Positions 45,322 through 53,516 of a stretch of DNA of 64,000 nucleotides are shown one piece after another. The stretch is from Acidimicrobiia bacterium (lineage in GTDB: Bacteria > Actinomycetota > Acidimicrobiia > Acidimicrobiales > MedAcidi-G1): assembly GCA_012959995.1 (NCBI GenBank), contig DUCC01000034.1, positions 62,001 to 126,000 of the forward strand. The letters are read 5' to 3'. The position numbers and the translations under genes were made by a program. The notes under the pieces are model-generated. The model was not told the DNA's origin. It did not search any database and was given only the letters and a program-made list of their open reading frames with translations. Each line of letters begins with the position of its first letter. Within the stretch, counting starts at the first letter, position 1.

Positions 45322-46007
45322 CCAGAAACGGCGGGGCAGCCTGCGGAGAGCACCTCGGCCCAGGGTAAGCGTCCTGACCAGAGCCGGACGATGGTGTCGC
45401 CGTCGCTGACAAACATGACGCGGAACTCTTTGTCGCTTTCGTCTTGAGGAACGTAGGCCAAAAGGTTGCCGGACCCATCAGGAAGCGGCGTGGTGACAAT
45501 GCGTTCGCCAAACATTTCGTTAATGCGTACTTCGGTGTTGCCGAGGCCGGCCCCTGATCGGGTGGTGAGGTCGGGAGTGTCAATGTCTATGCGCTCCACC
45601 GTGCCGTCGGTGATCCAAAAAGTAATGCCCTCGGGGCCATTATCGGGCGTGGCTTGGTAGCACACGTCGTTGATGGGGGTTATGGGAGTAAACCGGGTGC
45701 CGGCTGCTCGTTGGGCTTGATAGGCGGTTTGGCCAAAAAGTACTTGGTCGAGGCCGACGGTGCTCAGCGAAGAAGAATCGGTCAAGGTGGGCGAACCGAG
45801 GTCTTCAACAGGAGGCAAGGTTTCTAAGGTGGCCGGGTCAAAGGTGGTGGTGGTCGTGGTGGTACTGGTGGTGGTGCTCGTGGTTGTGGTACTGGTGGTG
45901 GTTATGGTGGCCGGGGTTTCATCGGTTTCAAAAACAACGCAGGCCCCAAAGAACACCACAATGAGGACTAAAATAAAAGCCATGATGGCTACGCCTGCGT
46001 TTTGCAT
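45318..46007 (-). CDS. membrane-anchored protein with threonine-rich linker
   Basis: A 229-residue protein of unknown function. A membrane helix near the N-terminus (VAIMAFILVLIVVFFGACVVF) is followed by a linker of mostly threonine and serine (residues about 32-55, coded by a GGT/GTG microsatellite on the + strand), then a globular outer domain with two cysteines (NDVCYQATP and SAGCPAVSG) that could form a disulfide. The layout suggests an exported domain held to the membrane. It is divergent from the glycosidase gene. Confidence 0.75.
   Translation of the reverse strand: MQNAGVAIMAFILVLIVVFFGACVVFETDETPATITTTSTTTTSTTTSTTTTTTTFDPATLETLPPVEDLGSPTLTDSSSLSTVGLDQVLFGQTAYQAQRAAGTRFTPITPINDVCYQATPDNGPEGITFWITDGTVERIDIDTPDLTTRSGAGLGNTEVRINEMFGERIVTTPLPDGSGNLLAYVPQDESDKEFRVMFVSDGDTIVRLWSGRLPWAEVLSAGCPAVSG
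45840..45905. repeat. GGT/GTG-rich low-complexity tract coding for threonines
   Basis: An imperfect GTGGTG/GTACTG repeat on the + strand that encodes the Thr/Ser linker of the minus-strand protein. Such tracts change length easily by slippage. Confidence 0.75.
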
Positions 46008-46082
46008 ATTCTCTAGCGTAGGGCATTTTGCGTTTAGCCGCAGGTCGCTGCTTTTAGTCCGCTGATGTGCTGCACTGCAGGG

Positions 46083-47336
46083 ATGCGAAAGTTAGCGGTG
46101 GTACTTATTTGGGTGCTGATGGTTTCGGGTTGCGGCAGTGAACAAGTTGAAACCTTTGCTGCACCAACAACTACCTCTCAGGCTTCGGAGCCGTCGCTGG
46201 CCTCAAATACCACCCAAGACTCAGTGCCTCCTTTGCCAACGGTTACGGCCGCCCCAACAACGGCTTCAACCACGGGCCCTCCGGCAACGACCACCGAGGG
46301 GGCTCCGCTTACTTTTGCCGAGTGCGTGGCGAAACTTCCGTTGACGATACGCACGGGCCAAGTGCTGTTGGTGCTCGTTGATCAACCTGGTTTGACAGAA
46401 ATGGCTGCCCTTGCTCGAGAGGGTTTGCTGGGCGGCGTAGTGCTCTTAGGTGACCCTGATGCCGGGCTAACGGAGGCCCTTGGTGGGTTACAGAGCCAGG
46501 CTCTGGTAGGGCCGTTGGTTATTGCCGTTGATGAAGAGGGCGGGGTGGTGCAGCGGTTAGAGAATCTGTTGGGTTTTATGGTTTCTGCGCAACAGCAGGC
46601 CACTGGTACCCCGGAAGAGGCCCGTGCTTTGGCCCAGCAGCGGGCCGAAGCCTTGGCTGCGTTGGGGTTCACCATGAACTTGGCTCCAGTTATTGATGTG
46701 GGGGGCGGCCCGGGGATTGGCTCACGGGCTTTTTCTGACGACCCAGCGGTGGTGGCTGAATACGGACTGGCGGTGGCTTCGGGAATCGCCGCCGGTGGTT
46801 TGGTGCCGGTGTTTAAACATTTTCCTGGGCACGGCAACGCCGATGCGGATAGCCACCAATCGTTGCCAGTAACACCGATCTTGGAAGAAATGCGGGTTAA
46901 GGATTTACTTCCTTGGCAGGGGATGCCTTATCAGATTTTTGGCGCTACCGGAGCAGCGGTCATGGTGGCCCATTTGGATGTTCCGGGGTTGACCTATGGC
47001 CAACCGGCCAGTTTGTCAGCGGAGGCAATCACTGGTTTGTTGCGAGGAGAGCTCGGTTTTGATGGGGTGGTTGTCGCCGATTATCTGGGCATGGGGGCGG
47101 TGACATCGTTGACTGATCAACCCACGGCGGCTGTGTGGTCGCTGATTGCCGGAACAGATTTGCTCATTGTGGGCGACGATGAGTCGGCGGCTGCTTCGGC
47201 AGGCATGGCGCGGTCGGTGACGTTGGCTATTGAAACGGCACTCGACGAGGGCAGCCTTTCGGTCACCCGCCTTAACGAGGCAGTTGCCCGGTCCTTTGCC
47301 TTACGTCAAATCGACCCCTGCAGGCTGGCTCTTTAA
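46083..47336 (+). CDS. glycoside hydrolase family 3 (NagZ-like) lipoprotein
   Basis: Likely beta-N-acetylhexosaminidase for cell-wall recycling or glycan breakdown. From ATG 46083 it has 417 residues: lipobox MVSGCGS near residue 18, a Thr/Pro/Ala-rich linker to about residue 75, then the family 3 barrel with GPLVIAVDEEGGVVQRL, GFTMNLAPVIDV, and the KHFPGHGNADADSH loop bearing the catalytic histidine and aspartate, and GVVVADYLGMGAV with the nucleophile aspartate. The start is chosen just before the signal peptide; an in-frame start at 46065 adds six residues. Confidence 0.9.
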   Translation: MRKLAVVLIWVLMVSGCGSEQVETFAAPTTTSQASEPSLASNTTQDSVPPLPTVTAAPTTASTTGPPATTTEGAPLTFAECVAKLPLTIRTGQVLLVLVDQPGLTEMAALAREGLLGGVVLLGDPDAGLTEALGGLQSQALVGPLVIAVDEEGGVVQRLENLLGFMVSAQQQATGTPEEARALAQQRAEALAALGFTMNLAPVIDVGGGPGIGSRAFSDDPAVVAEYGLAVASGIAAGGLVPVFKHFPGHGNADADSHQSLPVTPILEEMRVKDLLPWQGMPYQIFGATGAAVMVAHLDVPGLTYGQPASLSAEAITGLLRGELGFDGVVVADYLGMGAVTSLTDQPTAAVWSLIAGTDLLIVGDDESAAASAGMARSVTLAIETALDEGSLSVTRLNEAVARSFALRQIDPCRLAL

Positions 47337-47470
47337 CTGGCACGCTGGCCGCGAGAAGGTACAGGTGGCAACTATTACGCTCCTTCTTCGTTGGCCAAGG
47401 CCAGAGTTTTGGTTGATAGGTATGAGGCAAACCCATTGTGTTGTAAGCATCTTTGTGTTAGGAAACGCGC

Positions 47471-48274
47471 GTGGTTAGCCGATTTGTTAAATCGCTTTAT
47501 GAGGAGCAGGGATTCTTTTCGCCGTTGCAAGTGGTTTCTCCTCAGGAGGCACAACAGGCAAGAAAAGAACTCGAATGCGCTGAAGAGATTCTGGGGCCGC
47601 TGCATTACCAAGACAAAATCCACACGGTCCTTACCTCAGCGTGGAAACTGGCAACCCACCCCACGTTGCTCGATGCTGTTGAAGAAGTACTGGGCTCCGA
47701 TGTCCTTCTCTACAACGTGACTTACATTGTTAAAGAACCTGGCTCCCTGGCTCACGTGGCTTGGCATCAGGACCTCACCTATTGGGGGCTGAGTTCTGAT
47801 GCGCAAGTATCGGCTTGGTTGGCGCTCTCCCCGGCCACCCAAGACAGTGGGTGCATGACCATGGTGCCAGGCAGCCATCACCAAGGCAAGGTTGAGCACC
47901 AATTGGTAGATGATGAAACCAACGTGTTGTACAACGGGCAACACGTGTCTGGGGTAGGTGAAGATGCTGCGGTGCTCTGCCCGTTAGCCCTCGGCGAAGC
48001 TTCGTTGCATCACGGCTGGACGTTGCATGCTTCTCGCCCGAATATCAGCAACGACCGTCGCATCGGGTTGAACATGCAGTTTATTTCTCCCGAGGTGTAC
48101 CAAACTTTACACGGTAAGGATTCAGCCATTTTGGTTCGAGGAGTTGATCGTTTTAACCATTTTGGGAAAGACGAGCCAGCCAGTGTTGATCTTGACCCTC
48201 AAGCAATAAAAACTCAAGCCCAGAAACAAGCCGTTGTCAAAGGTGCATATTTAACAGCGCGAGAGCAAGAATAA
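47471..48274 (+). CDS. phytanoyl-CoA dioxygenase (PhyH) family protein
   Basis: Fe(II)/2-oxoglutarate oxygenase fold, 267 residues. The iron-binding pair is seen in VAWHQDLTYWGL (His and Asp) and the distal histidine in LHHGWTLHASRPN with the 2-oxoglutarate arginine shortly after. PDSGCMTMVPGSHHQG-type sequence (here QDSGCMTMVPGSH) is typical of the family. The start is GTG 47471 with TTAGGAAA seven bases upstream. Substrate unknown; the family acts on lipids and on small natural products alike. Confidence 0.88.
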   Translation: MVSRFVKSLYEEQGFFSPLQVVSPQEAQQARKELECAEEILGPLHYQDKIHTVLTSAWKLATHPTLLDAVEEVLGSDVLLYNVTYIVKEPGSLAHVAWHQDLTYWGLSSDAQVSAWLALSPATQDSGCMTMVPGSHHQGKVEHQLVDDETNVLYNGQHVSGVGEDAAVLCPLALGEASLHHGWTLHASRPNISNDRRIGLNMQFISPEVYQTLHGKDSAILVRGVDRFNHFGKDEPASVDLDPQAIKTQAQKQAVVKGAYLTAREQE

Positions 48275-48296
48275 GCCTCGCAAGATTCGTGGGGGT

Positions 48297-49784
48297 TTAA
48301 GCCTTTGCTTGTTCCCATGCTTGTTGGGCGTGGTAAGCGAGACGACCGAGCGTGGCCTCAACATCGGTGGGGGTTACTGCGGGGTTCATGATGAGCAAGC
48401 GAAAAGTGTTGAGCCCATTTACCGGCTGGTAGCCCAGTAGGGCATCGCCGGCTTGTTGCATGCGGGCTTTGATGGCCGGGGCAAGTTGATGGAGTTGCTT
48501 TTGGTTTTCTGGTTTCAGGCTGCCCAGGTCAAAGGGCCGAAGTTCGGGCGGGACCCAAACAAACACCACGTTGGTGAACCCGGTGTCGGCCACGGCGGCT
48601 AAGGCCCCCTGGGATTCTTTGATGATGGAGCGAGCGTGGTCGGCCATGGCTACGGCGTGGTCTATGCGGGCGGTAAACCCGTGGTCGCCGTGGGCTTTCC
48701 AAGCCAACCAGAGTTTCAGGGCGTCAACCCGGCGAGCGCATTGAAAGGTTCGGTCGCCAGAGTCGTAGTCGCCAAAAAGTTTGTCGGGTTGGAAGAGGTA
48801 GTCGGCGTTGGTGGAAAAACAAGCGCTGAGTTGTTCGGGGCGACGCACTAAAAGCACGGTGCATTGTTGGGTCATGCCCATCATTTTGTGCAGGTTCCAG
48901 ACCATGGAATCGGCTCGCTCCACCCCGGCCAAGCGATGCCGTTGCTGTGGTGAAAAAAGCGCTGACCCTCCGTAGCAACCATCGACATGGAGCCAAATGT
49001 TGTGTTCGTGGCAAAGGTCGGCGAGGGGCTCTAGCGGGTCAAAGGCGGCGGTCACCGTGGTGCCGGCGGTGGCGATAACGGCTAGTGGGGAACGAGGCGT
49101 ATTTTCAATGGCCGCGGCCAGCGCTTCGGGCAACATGGCTCCCTCGGTATCGGTGGCTACCTTGATGACCGCATTTGTCCCCAGGCCCAGCAACACCGCA
49201 GATTTTTCGGCGGCGTAATGCCCGGACTCAGAAACAAAGATAGCCAAGGGTTCGGTTGAGGCCCCGGCCGTGGTGAGGTCGGGTTGCTGCCGGTGTCGGG
49301 CTAGTTGCAAAGCGTAGAGGGTGGCCAGGGAGCCTCCGGGGCAGAACAACCCCGGGGGAATATCACTTTTTGTTGGGAAGCCAGCCAACCCGGCCAACTT
49401 GTTTAAGAGTGCCGCTTCCATCAGAGTAAAAACCGGGGCCGCTTCGAAGGTGGCGTTGGTGGTGTTGAGGGCTGCGCCGAGCCAATCGCCGGCTACGGCA
49501 AGGGGGTCGGGGCCAGCAAAGTTTTGGTTAAAGAATCTTGGGTGACTGGTGTGCACCGACCATTCCACCACTTGTTGAGCAGCGGCCAGCACTTGGTCAA
49601 CCGAGTGAGCGGGGGCATGGTCGGCAAAATCTAAGCCGACGGTGGTTGAGAAACTGGCAACCAGGTCTTCAGGCGAGGCCCAGTTAACTACTGGGTCGTC
49701 GTTGTGTCGGGGGTTAGCGAGCACTTCGCGAGCTAAGTCAGCAAGAGCACAAAAGAGTTGCTCATCGTTGAGTTGGTCGGACAT
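48297..49784 (-). CDS. pyridoxal-dependent decarboxylase (group II)
   Basis: A 495-residue PLP enzyme of the aromatic-amino-acid/glutamate/diaminobutyrate decarboxylase family. The cofactor lysine is in MVWNLHKMMGM near residue 299, preceded by LHVDGCYGGSALFS with the PLP-pairing aspartate; FFNQNFAGPDPLAV and the SGHYAAEKSAVLLGLG segment bind substrate. The exact amino acid used cannot be told. The gene stands alone between the dioxygenase (convergent) and tRNA-Lys. Confidence 0.9.
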   Translation of the reverse strand: MSDQLNDEQLFCALADLAREVLANPRHNDDPVVNWASPEDLVASFSTTVGLDFADHAPAHSVDQVLAAAQQVVEWSVHTSHPRFFNQNFAGPDPLAVAGDWLGAALNTTNATFEAAPVFTLMEAALLNKLAGLAGFPTKSDIPPGLFCPGGSLATLYALQLARHRQQPDLTTAGASTEPLAIFVSESGHYAAEKSAVLLGLGTNAVIKVATDTEGAMLPEALAAAIENTPRSPLAVIATAGTTVTAAFDPLEPLADLCHEHNIWLHVDGCYGGSALFSPQQRHRLAGVERADSMVWNLHKMMGMTQQCTVLLVRRPEQLSACFSTNADYLFQPDKLFGDYDSGDRTFQCARRVDALKLWLAWKAHGDHGFTARIDHAVAMADHARSIIKESQGALAAVADTGFTNVVFVWVPPELRPFDLGSLKPENQKQLHQLAPAIKARMQQAGDALLGYQPVNGLNTFRLLIMNPAVTPTDVEATLGRLAYHAQQAWEQAKA

Positions 49785-49817
49785 TCCCCCATATTGGCAG
49801 ATGTAGCCCCAAAGAAA

Positions 49818-49856
49818 AAATCTGTAACACGGGGACAGGCCCCCTGTTACAGATTT
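49818..49856 (-). terminator. terminator of tRNA-Lys; hairpin with GGGGAC core
   Basis: Outer arms AAATCTGTAACA (49818-49829) and TGTTACAGATTT (49845-49856) are perfect complements, with an inner GGGG/CCCC stem. On the minus strand it starts next to the tRNA CCA and is followed by a T run (TTTTTTCTTT), so it can end the tRNA transcript. The core GGGGACAGGCCCC recalls the hairpin at 52681-52713. Confidence 0.8.
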
Positions 49857-49932
49857 TGGTGGGTCGCCCGGGGCTCGAACCCGGCGCCTGAGGATTAAAA
49901 GTCCCCTGCTCTACCCGATGAGCTAGCGACCC
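49857..49932 (-). tRNA. tRNA-Lys (TTT)
   Basis: Cloverleaf on the minus strand with acceptor GGGTCGC/GCGACCC, D arm TAGCTCATCGGGTAGAGC, anticodon loop CTTTTAA (anticodon TTT) on a GGGGA/TCCTC stem, T arm CCGGGTTCGAGCCCCGG, discriminator A and encoded CCA. A strong terminator follows at once. Confidence 0.97.
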
Positions 49933-49979
49933 ACCGGCGAGGTTATCTGGGCAAAGGGGGCCTTGGTGGGTTTGCGAAC

Positions 49980-50318
49980 TTATTGCTTACGGGTTTTCTC
50001 GGGTGCCGGCCCCAAGGTGTTTTTCCAAAGCAGCATACCGGCGCCGATCATGGCCATGTTGATGATGAATCCAGAGAGCCAACCGGTGGCCCCGACCATC
50101 AGCACCACCGGGATAGCGCATTGGCCAACGGTGAGCGAAAAAATAACGAGAGCGGCGATCGACCAGCCTCGTCCTAAGGGTTGGTGACGCACTACGAGGT
50201 AAAGAAGAGGCAGGGTTACTGGGGCGGCCATGATGGCACCACCGCCCATAGAGAGCAGCAAAAACCCGGCCAGCGGCACAAAAAGAAAGATAAATATTTT
50301 AAGCACGAAGTTCAACAC
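49980..50318 (-). CDS. small membrane protein of unknown function
   Basis: A 112-residue protein with three or four membrane helices (about 5-25, 29-43, 53-72, 80-100) and a basic C-terminal tail. I recognise no family. It is divergent from the desaturase gene across a 65-base gap. Base composition is like its neighbours, which supports it as a real gene, but it could be lineage-specific. Confidence 0.6.
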   Translation of the reverse strand: MLNFVLKIFIFLFVPLAGFLLLSMGGGAIMAAPVTLPLLYLVVRHQPLGRGWSIAALVIFSLTVGQCAIPVVLMVGATGWLSGFIINMAMIGAGMLLWKNTLGPAPEKTRKQ

Positions 50319-50383
50319 GGAGTCATTATGCCATCGAGGACGCTTCGGTGGATGCGCCTCGGTCTTTGCCCTAGAGTTTCGGC

Positions 50384-51298
50384 ATGAAGAGTTCTGACCT
50401 GCGCCGCATTGAATGGCCGACGGTGCTGGTGGCGGCGATCATTTATGGCGGTTGGTTGGCGGTGGTCTTTAACCACGAAGCGTTAGGAACCCCCTTGGCT
50501 GTGGGGTTACTGGCTTTGCTTATTGCTTGGCAAGGCTCACTGCGGCATGAGGTGCTGCACGGGCACCCATTTAATGGGCCGGTGTTGAACGAAATTTTAG
50601 GCAGCGTTCCGATTAACTTGCGCCTGCCTTACCGGGTATACCGGCGGAGCCACCTGCGTCATCATGCTTGTGGCGACCTGACCGACCCGGCTACCGACAC
50701 TGAAAGTTTTTTTGTAAAGGCCAGCACTTGGAAACGCTTGCCGGCCTCCGGGCGCTGGTTTTTGCTGGCTCACCACACCTTGTTAGGGCGCATGTTGCTG
50801 GGGCCTTTGGTAGAAAACATCACCGTGTGGCGGCACAGTATTTCTGAGATTCGCTCCGGTGACGGGCGACTTTTTCGCTGGTGGGTCGCCCACTTGGTGC
50901 AGGTGGCGTTGTTGCTGGTGCTCTTGGTTGTGGTGGCGGGGTTCCCCTGGTTGCCTTATGTATTGGCCGTATATGTGGCCAACGGCTTAGGTTTGGTGCG
51001 CTCTTATTGTGAACACCAATGGGTAGCCGGTGAAGAAACTCGGTCGATTGTGGTGGGCTCTCGAGGGTTTTGGGCGCTGTTGTTTTTGAACAACAACTTG
51101 CACGACACTCATCACGAGGAGCCAGCAGTGGCATGGTTTAGGCTGCCGAAACTGGCTCGGTCGTTGGGTTCAGCAGAACTAGCCGCCCAAGGCGCCGGTT
51201 GTTATTCGGGCTATGGCGAGATCTTCCGGAAGCACCTCTTGCGGCCCTTCGATCACCCGGTGCATCCGCCGGAAAGAAAACTTGAATCTGGGATCTAG
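50384..51298 (+). CDS. membrane fatty-acid desaturase family protein
   Basis: Di-iron membrane oxygenase of 304 residues. Three histidine boxes: HEVLH (55-59) extended by GHP, HLRHH (90-94), and LHDTHHE around residues 236-242. Helices at about 15-50 and 168-200 flank them. The spacing fits both acyl desaturases and carotenoid hydroxylases/ketolases, so the substrate is open. It stands alone, convergent with the MFS exporter. Confidence 0.88.
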   Translation: MKSSDLRRIEWPTVLVAAIIYGGWLAVVFNHEALGTPLAVGLLALLIAWQGSLRHEVLHGHPFNGPVLNEILGSVPINLRLPYRVYRRSHLRHHACGDLTDPATDTESFFVKASTWKRLPASGRWFLLAHHTLLGRMLLGPLVENITVWRHSISEIRSGDGRLFRWWVAHLVQVALLLVLLVVVAGFPWLPYVLAVYVANGLGLVRSYCEHQWVAGEETRSIVVGSRGFWALLFLNNNLHDTHHEEPAVAWFRLPKLARSLGSAELAAQGAGCYSGYGEIFRKHLLRPFDHPVHPPERKLESGI

Positions 51299-51343
51299 GG
51301 ATCTCGGGCCTAGGAATCTAAATCTCAGCTCAAGATCTTAGAT

Positions 51344-52579
51344 TCAGGTCTTGGTCTGCACGTCGCTGAAACGGTCAACATCGCGGAGTACCGGGAACTT
51401 CCACCACCAAACCACTACGACGGCTAGGGTGCCTACCCCGCCGAAGACAATGGCTCCGGTGAGGCCCAGAAGGGCCGCGGTTACTCCAGATTCAAAAGCA
51501 CCAAGCTCGTTGGAGGCGCCAATAAACACGTTTTCCAGCGCCAACACTCGGCCACGCATGTTTTCTGGGGTAGCCAACGGCACCAAGGTGGCTCGAATGA
51601 ACATAGAGACCGCATCGGCGGCGGCCAGCACAAAAATGGCAATGAAGGCCACGGTGTAGTTGCGGCTGAGCCCCAACACGATGGTGCTTACCCCAAAGAT
51701 GGCCACTACTACTAACAAAATGCGTCCAATGTGGCGCTGAAGGGGGCGAATAGCCAAGGTGACAGCCACGACCCCTGCCCCCATCCCCACAGCAGCCCGC
51801 AGCCAACCCAGGCCAACGGCCCCTACTCCTAGGCGGTCTTCGGCAATAGCGGGCAACAAAGCCACTGCTCCACCAAACAGCACCGCAAACAAGTCCAAAC
51901 TGATGGCCCCAAAAAGCATGGGGGTGTTGCGAATAAAACGAAAGCCCTCAAAGGCATCTTTAACTGCTCGCCGGGTGCCCACGGTTTCTAGCTTTCGTAC
52001 GTTGCTGCTGGAAACCATCGAAAGAATGATCACCCCGACACCTAAGGCCACTGCCGAAGCGAGGTAAGGCAGCGGTTCGGCTGCCACAAACAAGAAGCCG
52101 AAGATAACCGGGCCCACAATCAGTCCGGCTTGCATAGAGACGCTGCCTAAGGCCACCACTCGAGGCACCACGGCCAGTGGTGCAAGGTCAATGGTGAGCG
52201 CCCGCCCGGAGGGTGCAGCAAAAGCTCGGCATATGCCAAAGGTTAAGACCAGTAAAAAGATGGGCAAGACTGAAGTGGGCTCGCTGCGGGCGTAGAGAAA
52301 TAAGAGAACGGAAACTATTGCTTCGCCGACCATGGCCCAGCGAAGCAATTTGCGGCGGTCCATGCGGTCGGCCAGCGAACCAGCAAAGGGAGCCAAAATA
52401 AAAGTAGGGGCAAACTCGGCTAAGCCAATGAGACCCAGGTCGAACTCCCGGCCGGTCAGGTCGTAGACTTGTTTACCCAAAATAGTTATTTGCCCCACTA
52501 CCGCCATGGTGGTGAGAAAGAATACAAACAACACGGCATAAATTTGGCGAGGTATATGTTCAATGCCCTGATCGTCCAT
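51344..52579 (-). CDS. MFS transporter (EntS/MFS_3-like)
   Basis: A 411-residue transporter with 12 helices. The loop GSLADRMDRRKLLRWAMVGEAIVS after helix 2 is the family A-motif, and SGRALTIDLAPLAVVPRVVALGS is typical of the branch including the enterobactin exporter and macrolide exporters. Substrate unknown. Its 3' end meets the desaturase gene in a 45-base spacer containing TAGATT-like repeats. WhiB7 often controls such exporters, but no shared site was found. Confidence 0.88.
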   Translation of the reverse strand: MDDQGIEHIPRQIYAVLFVFFLTTMAVVGQITILGKQVYDLTGREFDLGLIGLAEFAPTFILAPFAGSLADRMDRRKLLRWAMVGEAIVSVLLFLYARSEPTSVLPIFLLVLTFGICRAFAAPSGRALTIDLAPLAVVPRVVALGSVSMQAGLIVGPVIFGFLFVAAEPLPYLASAVALGVGVIILSMVSSSNVRKLETVGTRRAVKDAFEGFRFIRNTPMLFGAISLDLFAVLFGGAVALLPAIAEDRLGVGAVGLGWLRAAVGMGAGVVAVTLAIRPLQRHIGRILLVVVAIFGVSTIVLGLSRNYTVAFIAIFVLAAADAVSMFIRATLVPLATPENMRGRVLALENVFIGASNELGAFESGVTAALLGLTGAIVFGGVGTLAVVVVWWWKFPVLRDVDRFSDVQTKT

Positions 52580-52846
52580 TAGGCCACGCTAACCGAGTTG
52601 CCGAGGAAAGGTGAAAGAGTTAACGGCCGGTAAATCTCAAGGTGGTTGCATGTCTTAGATTTCAGATTATTTATGGTGGAGCCAATAGATGGGGACTGTC
52701 CCTATCTATTGGCGAGGGAGTTTCTTGGGTGGCCAGTTGGCTTGGTGGGGCAACTAACTATTTATAAAACTCTACGACGAATACAGCGTCGTCACCTGGG
52801 GTGACTCGGTGTAAGCGTTGCGGAGGGATAGGCATGGTTTGGCCCG
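52580..52846. other. gene-poor spacer with remnants
   Basis: Holds a TAAATCTCA...TCTTAGATT stretch (52630-52660), the GGGGAC-core hairpin at 52681-52713 and a short open frame (about 52756-52816, ending YDEYSVVTWGDSV) that looks like a broken piece of protein but is not recognised. The truncated histidine kinase begins right after. Confidence 0.45.
52681..52713. repeat. hairpin with GGGGAC core (REP-like)
   Basis: GCCAATAGAT (52681-52690) and ATCTATTGGC (52704-52713) pair perfectly around GGGGACTGTCCCT, which also pairs with itself. No T run follows on either strand. The core is close to that of the hairpin at 49818-49856, while the outer arms differ. Confidence 0.6.
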
Positions 52847-53494
52847 CAGCGGGCTTTTGTGGCCGATGCCTCGCATCAACTGCGTACGCCTTTGACGGCC
52901 TTGCGGTTGCGGATCGAAAACATGGAGCACTTGCTGGGCGAAGAACACGAGGGCCAACTAGAGCCAGTGTTAGAAGAAAGTGAACGGCTTTCTGCGTTGG
53001 TGGAGCAGTTGTTGGAGTTGAGCCGGGCTGAGCGTGAAGCGGTGAGCGAAGAGGCGGATTTGGTGGGTTTAGTTACCTATCGGGTAGATACCTGGAGTGC
53101 AGTGGCCGAGGAGCGTCAGGTTTCTTTGCGTTTAGTAGCCCCGGAAACTAAGTTGCGGGTTCGGGCATCGGGCTCTGCGGTGGATCAAATTTTGGACAAC
53201 TTGTTGGATAATGCGGTGAGTTTGACCTCAGCGGGGGCCACGGTAACGGTAGCTGTCGATTCTGGTTCTGGGCATCACCGACTGGTAGTCAGCGATGAGG
53301 GCCCAGGGCTTTCGGACGAAGATAAACAGCGAGCTACCGACCGTTTTTGGCGAGGAGATCAAACCCGCTCTGGTTCTGGTTTGGGATTATCTATTGTGCG
53401 CTCACTGGTGGAGGCCCATGGTGGCGACATGGAGTTATTGGATGCTTCGGGTGGGGGCTTACAAATTGTGGTTCGGTTTGTAGCGGTTGATTAA
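52847..53494 (+). pseudogene. sensor histidine kinase, 5'-truncated
   Basis: The open frame begins at the H-box: QRAFVADASHQLRTPLTALRLRIE, with the phospho-accepting histidine in SHQLRTP. It then has the full ATPase part (DNLLDNAVSLTSA N-box, VSDEGPGLSD, DRFWRGDQTRSGSGLGLSIV). A stop codon lies 15 bases before the homologous part (52829-52831), and no sensor domain, membrane helix or HAMP linker exists upstream, nor a response regulator beside it. A GTG at 52859 could still start a 211-residue soluble kinase core, so it may be expressed. I judge it a remnant. Confidence 0.75.
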
Positions 53495-53516
53495 CCTCTC
53501 TACCTAGGCTCTGTCC

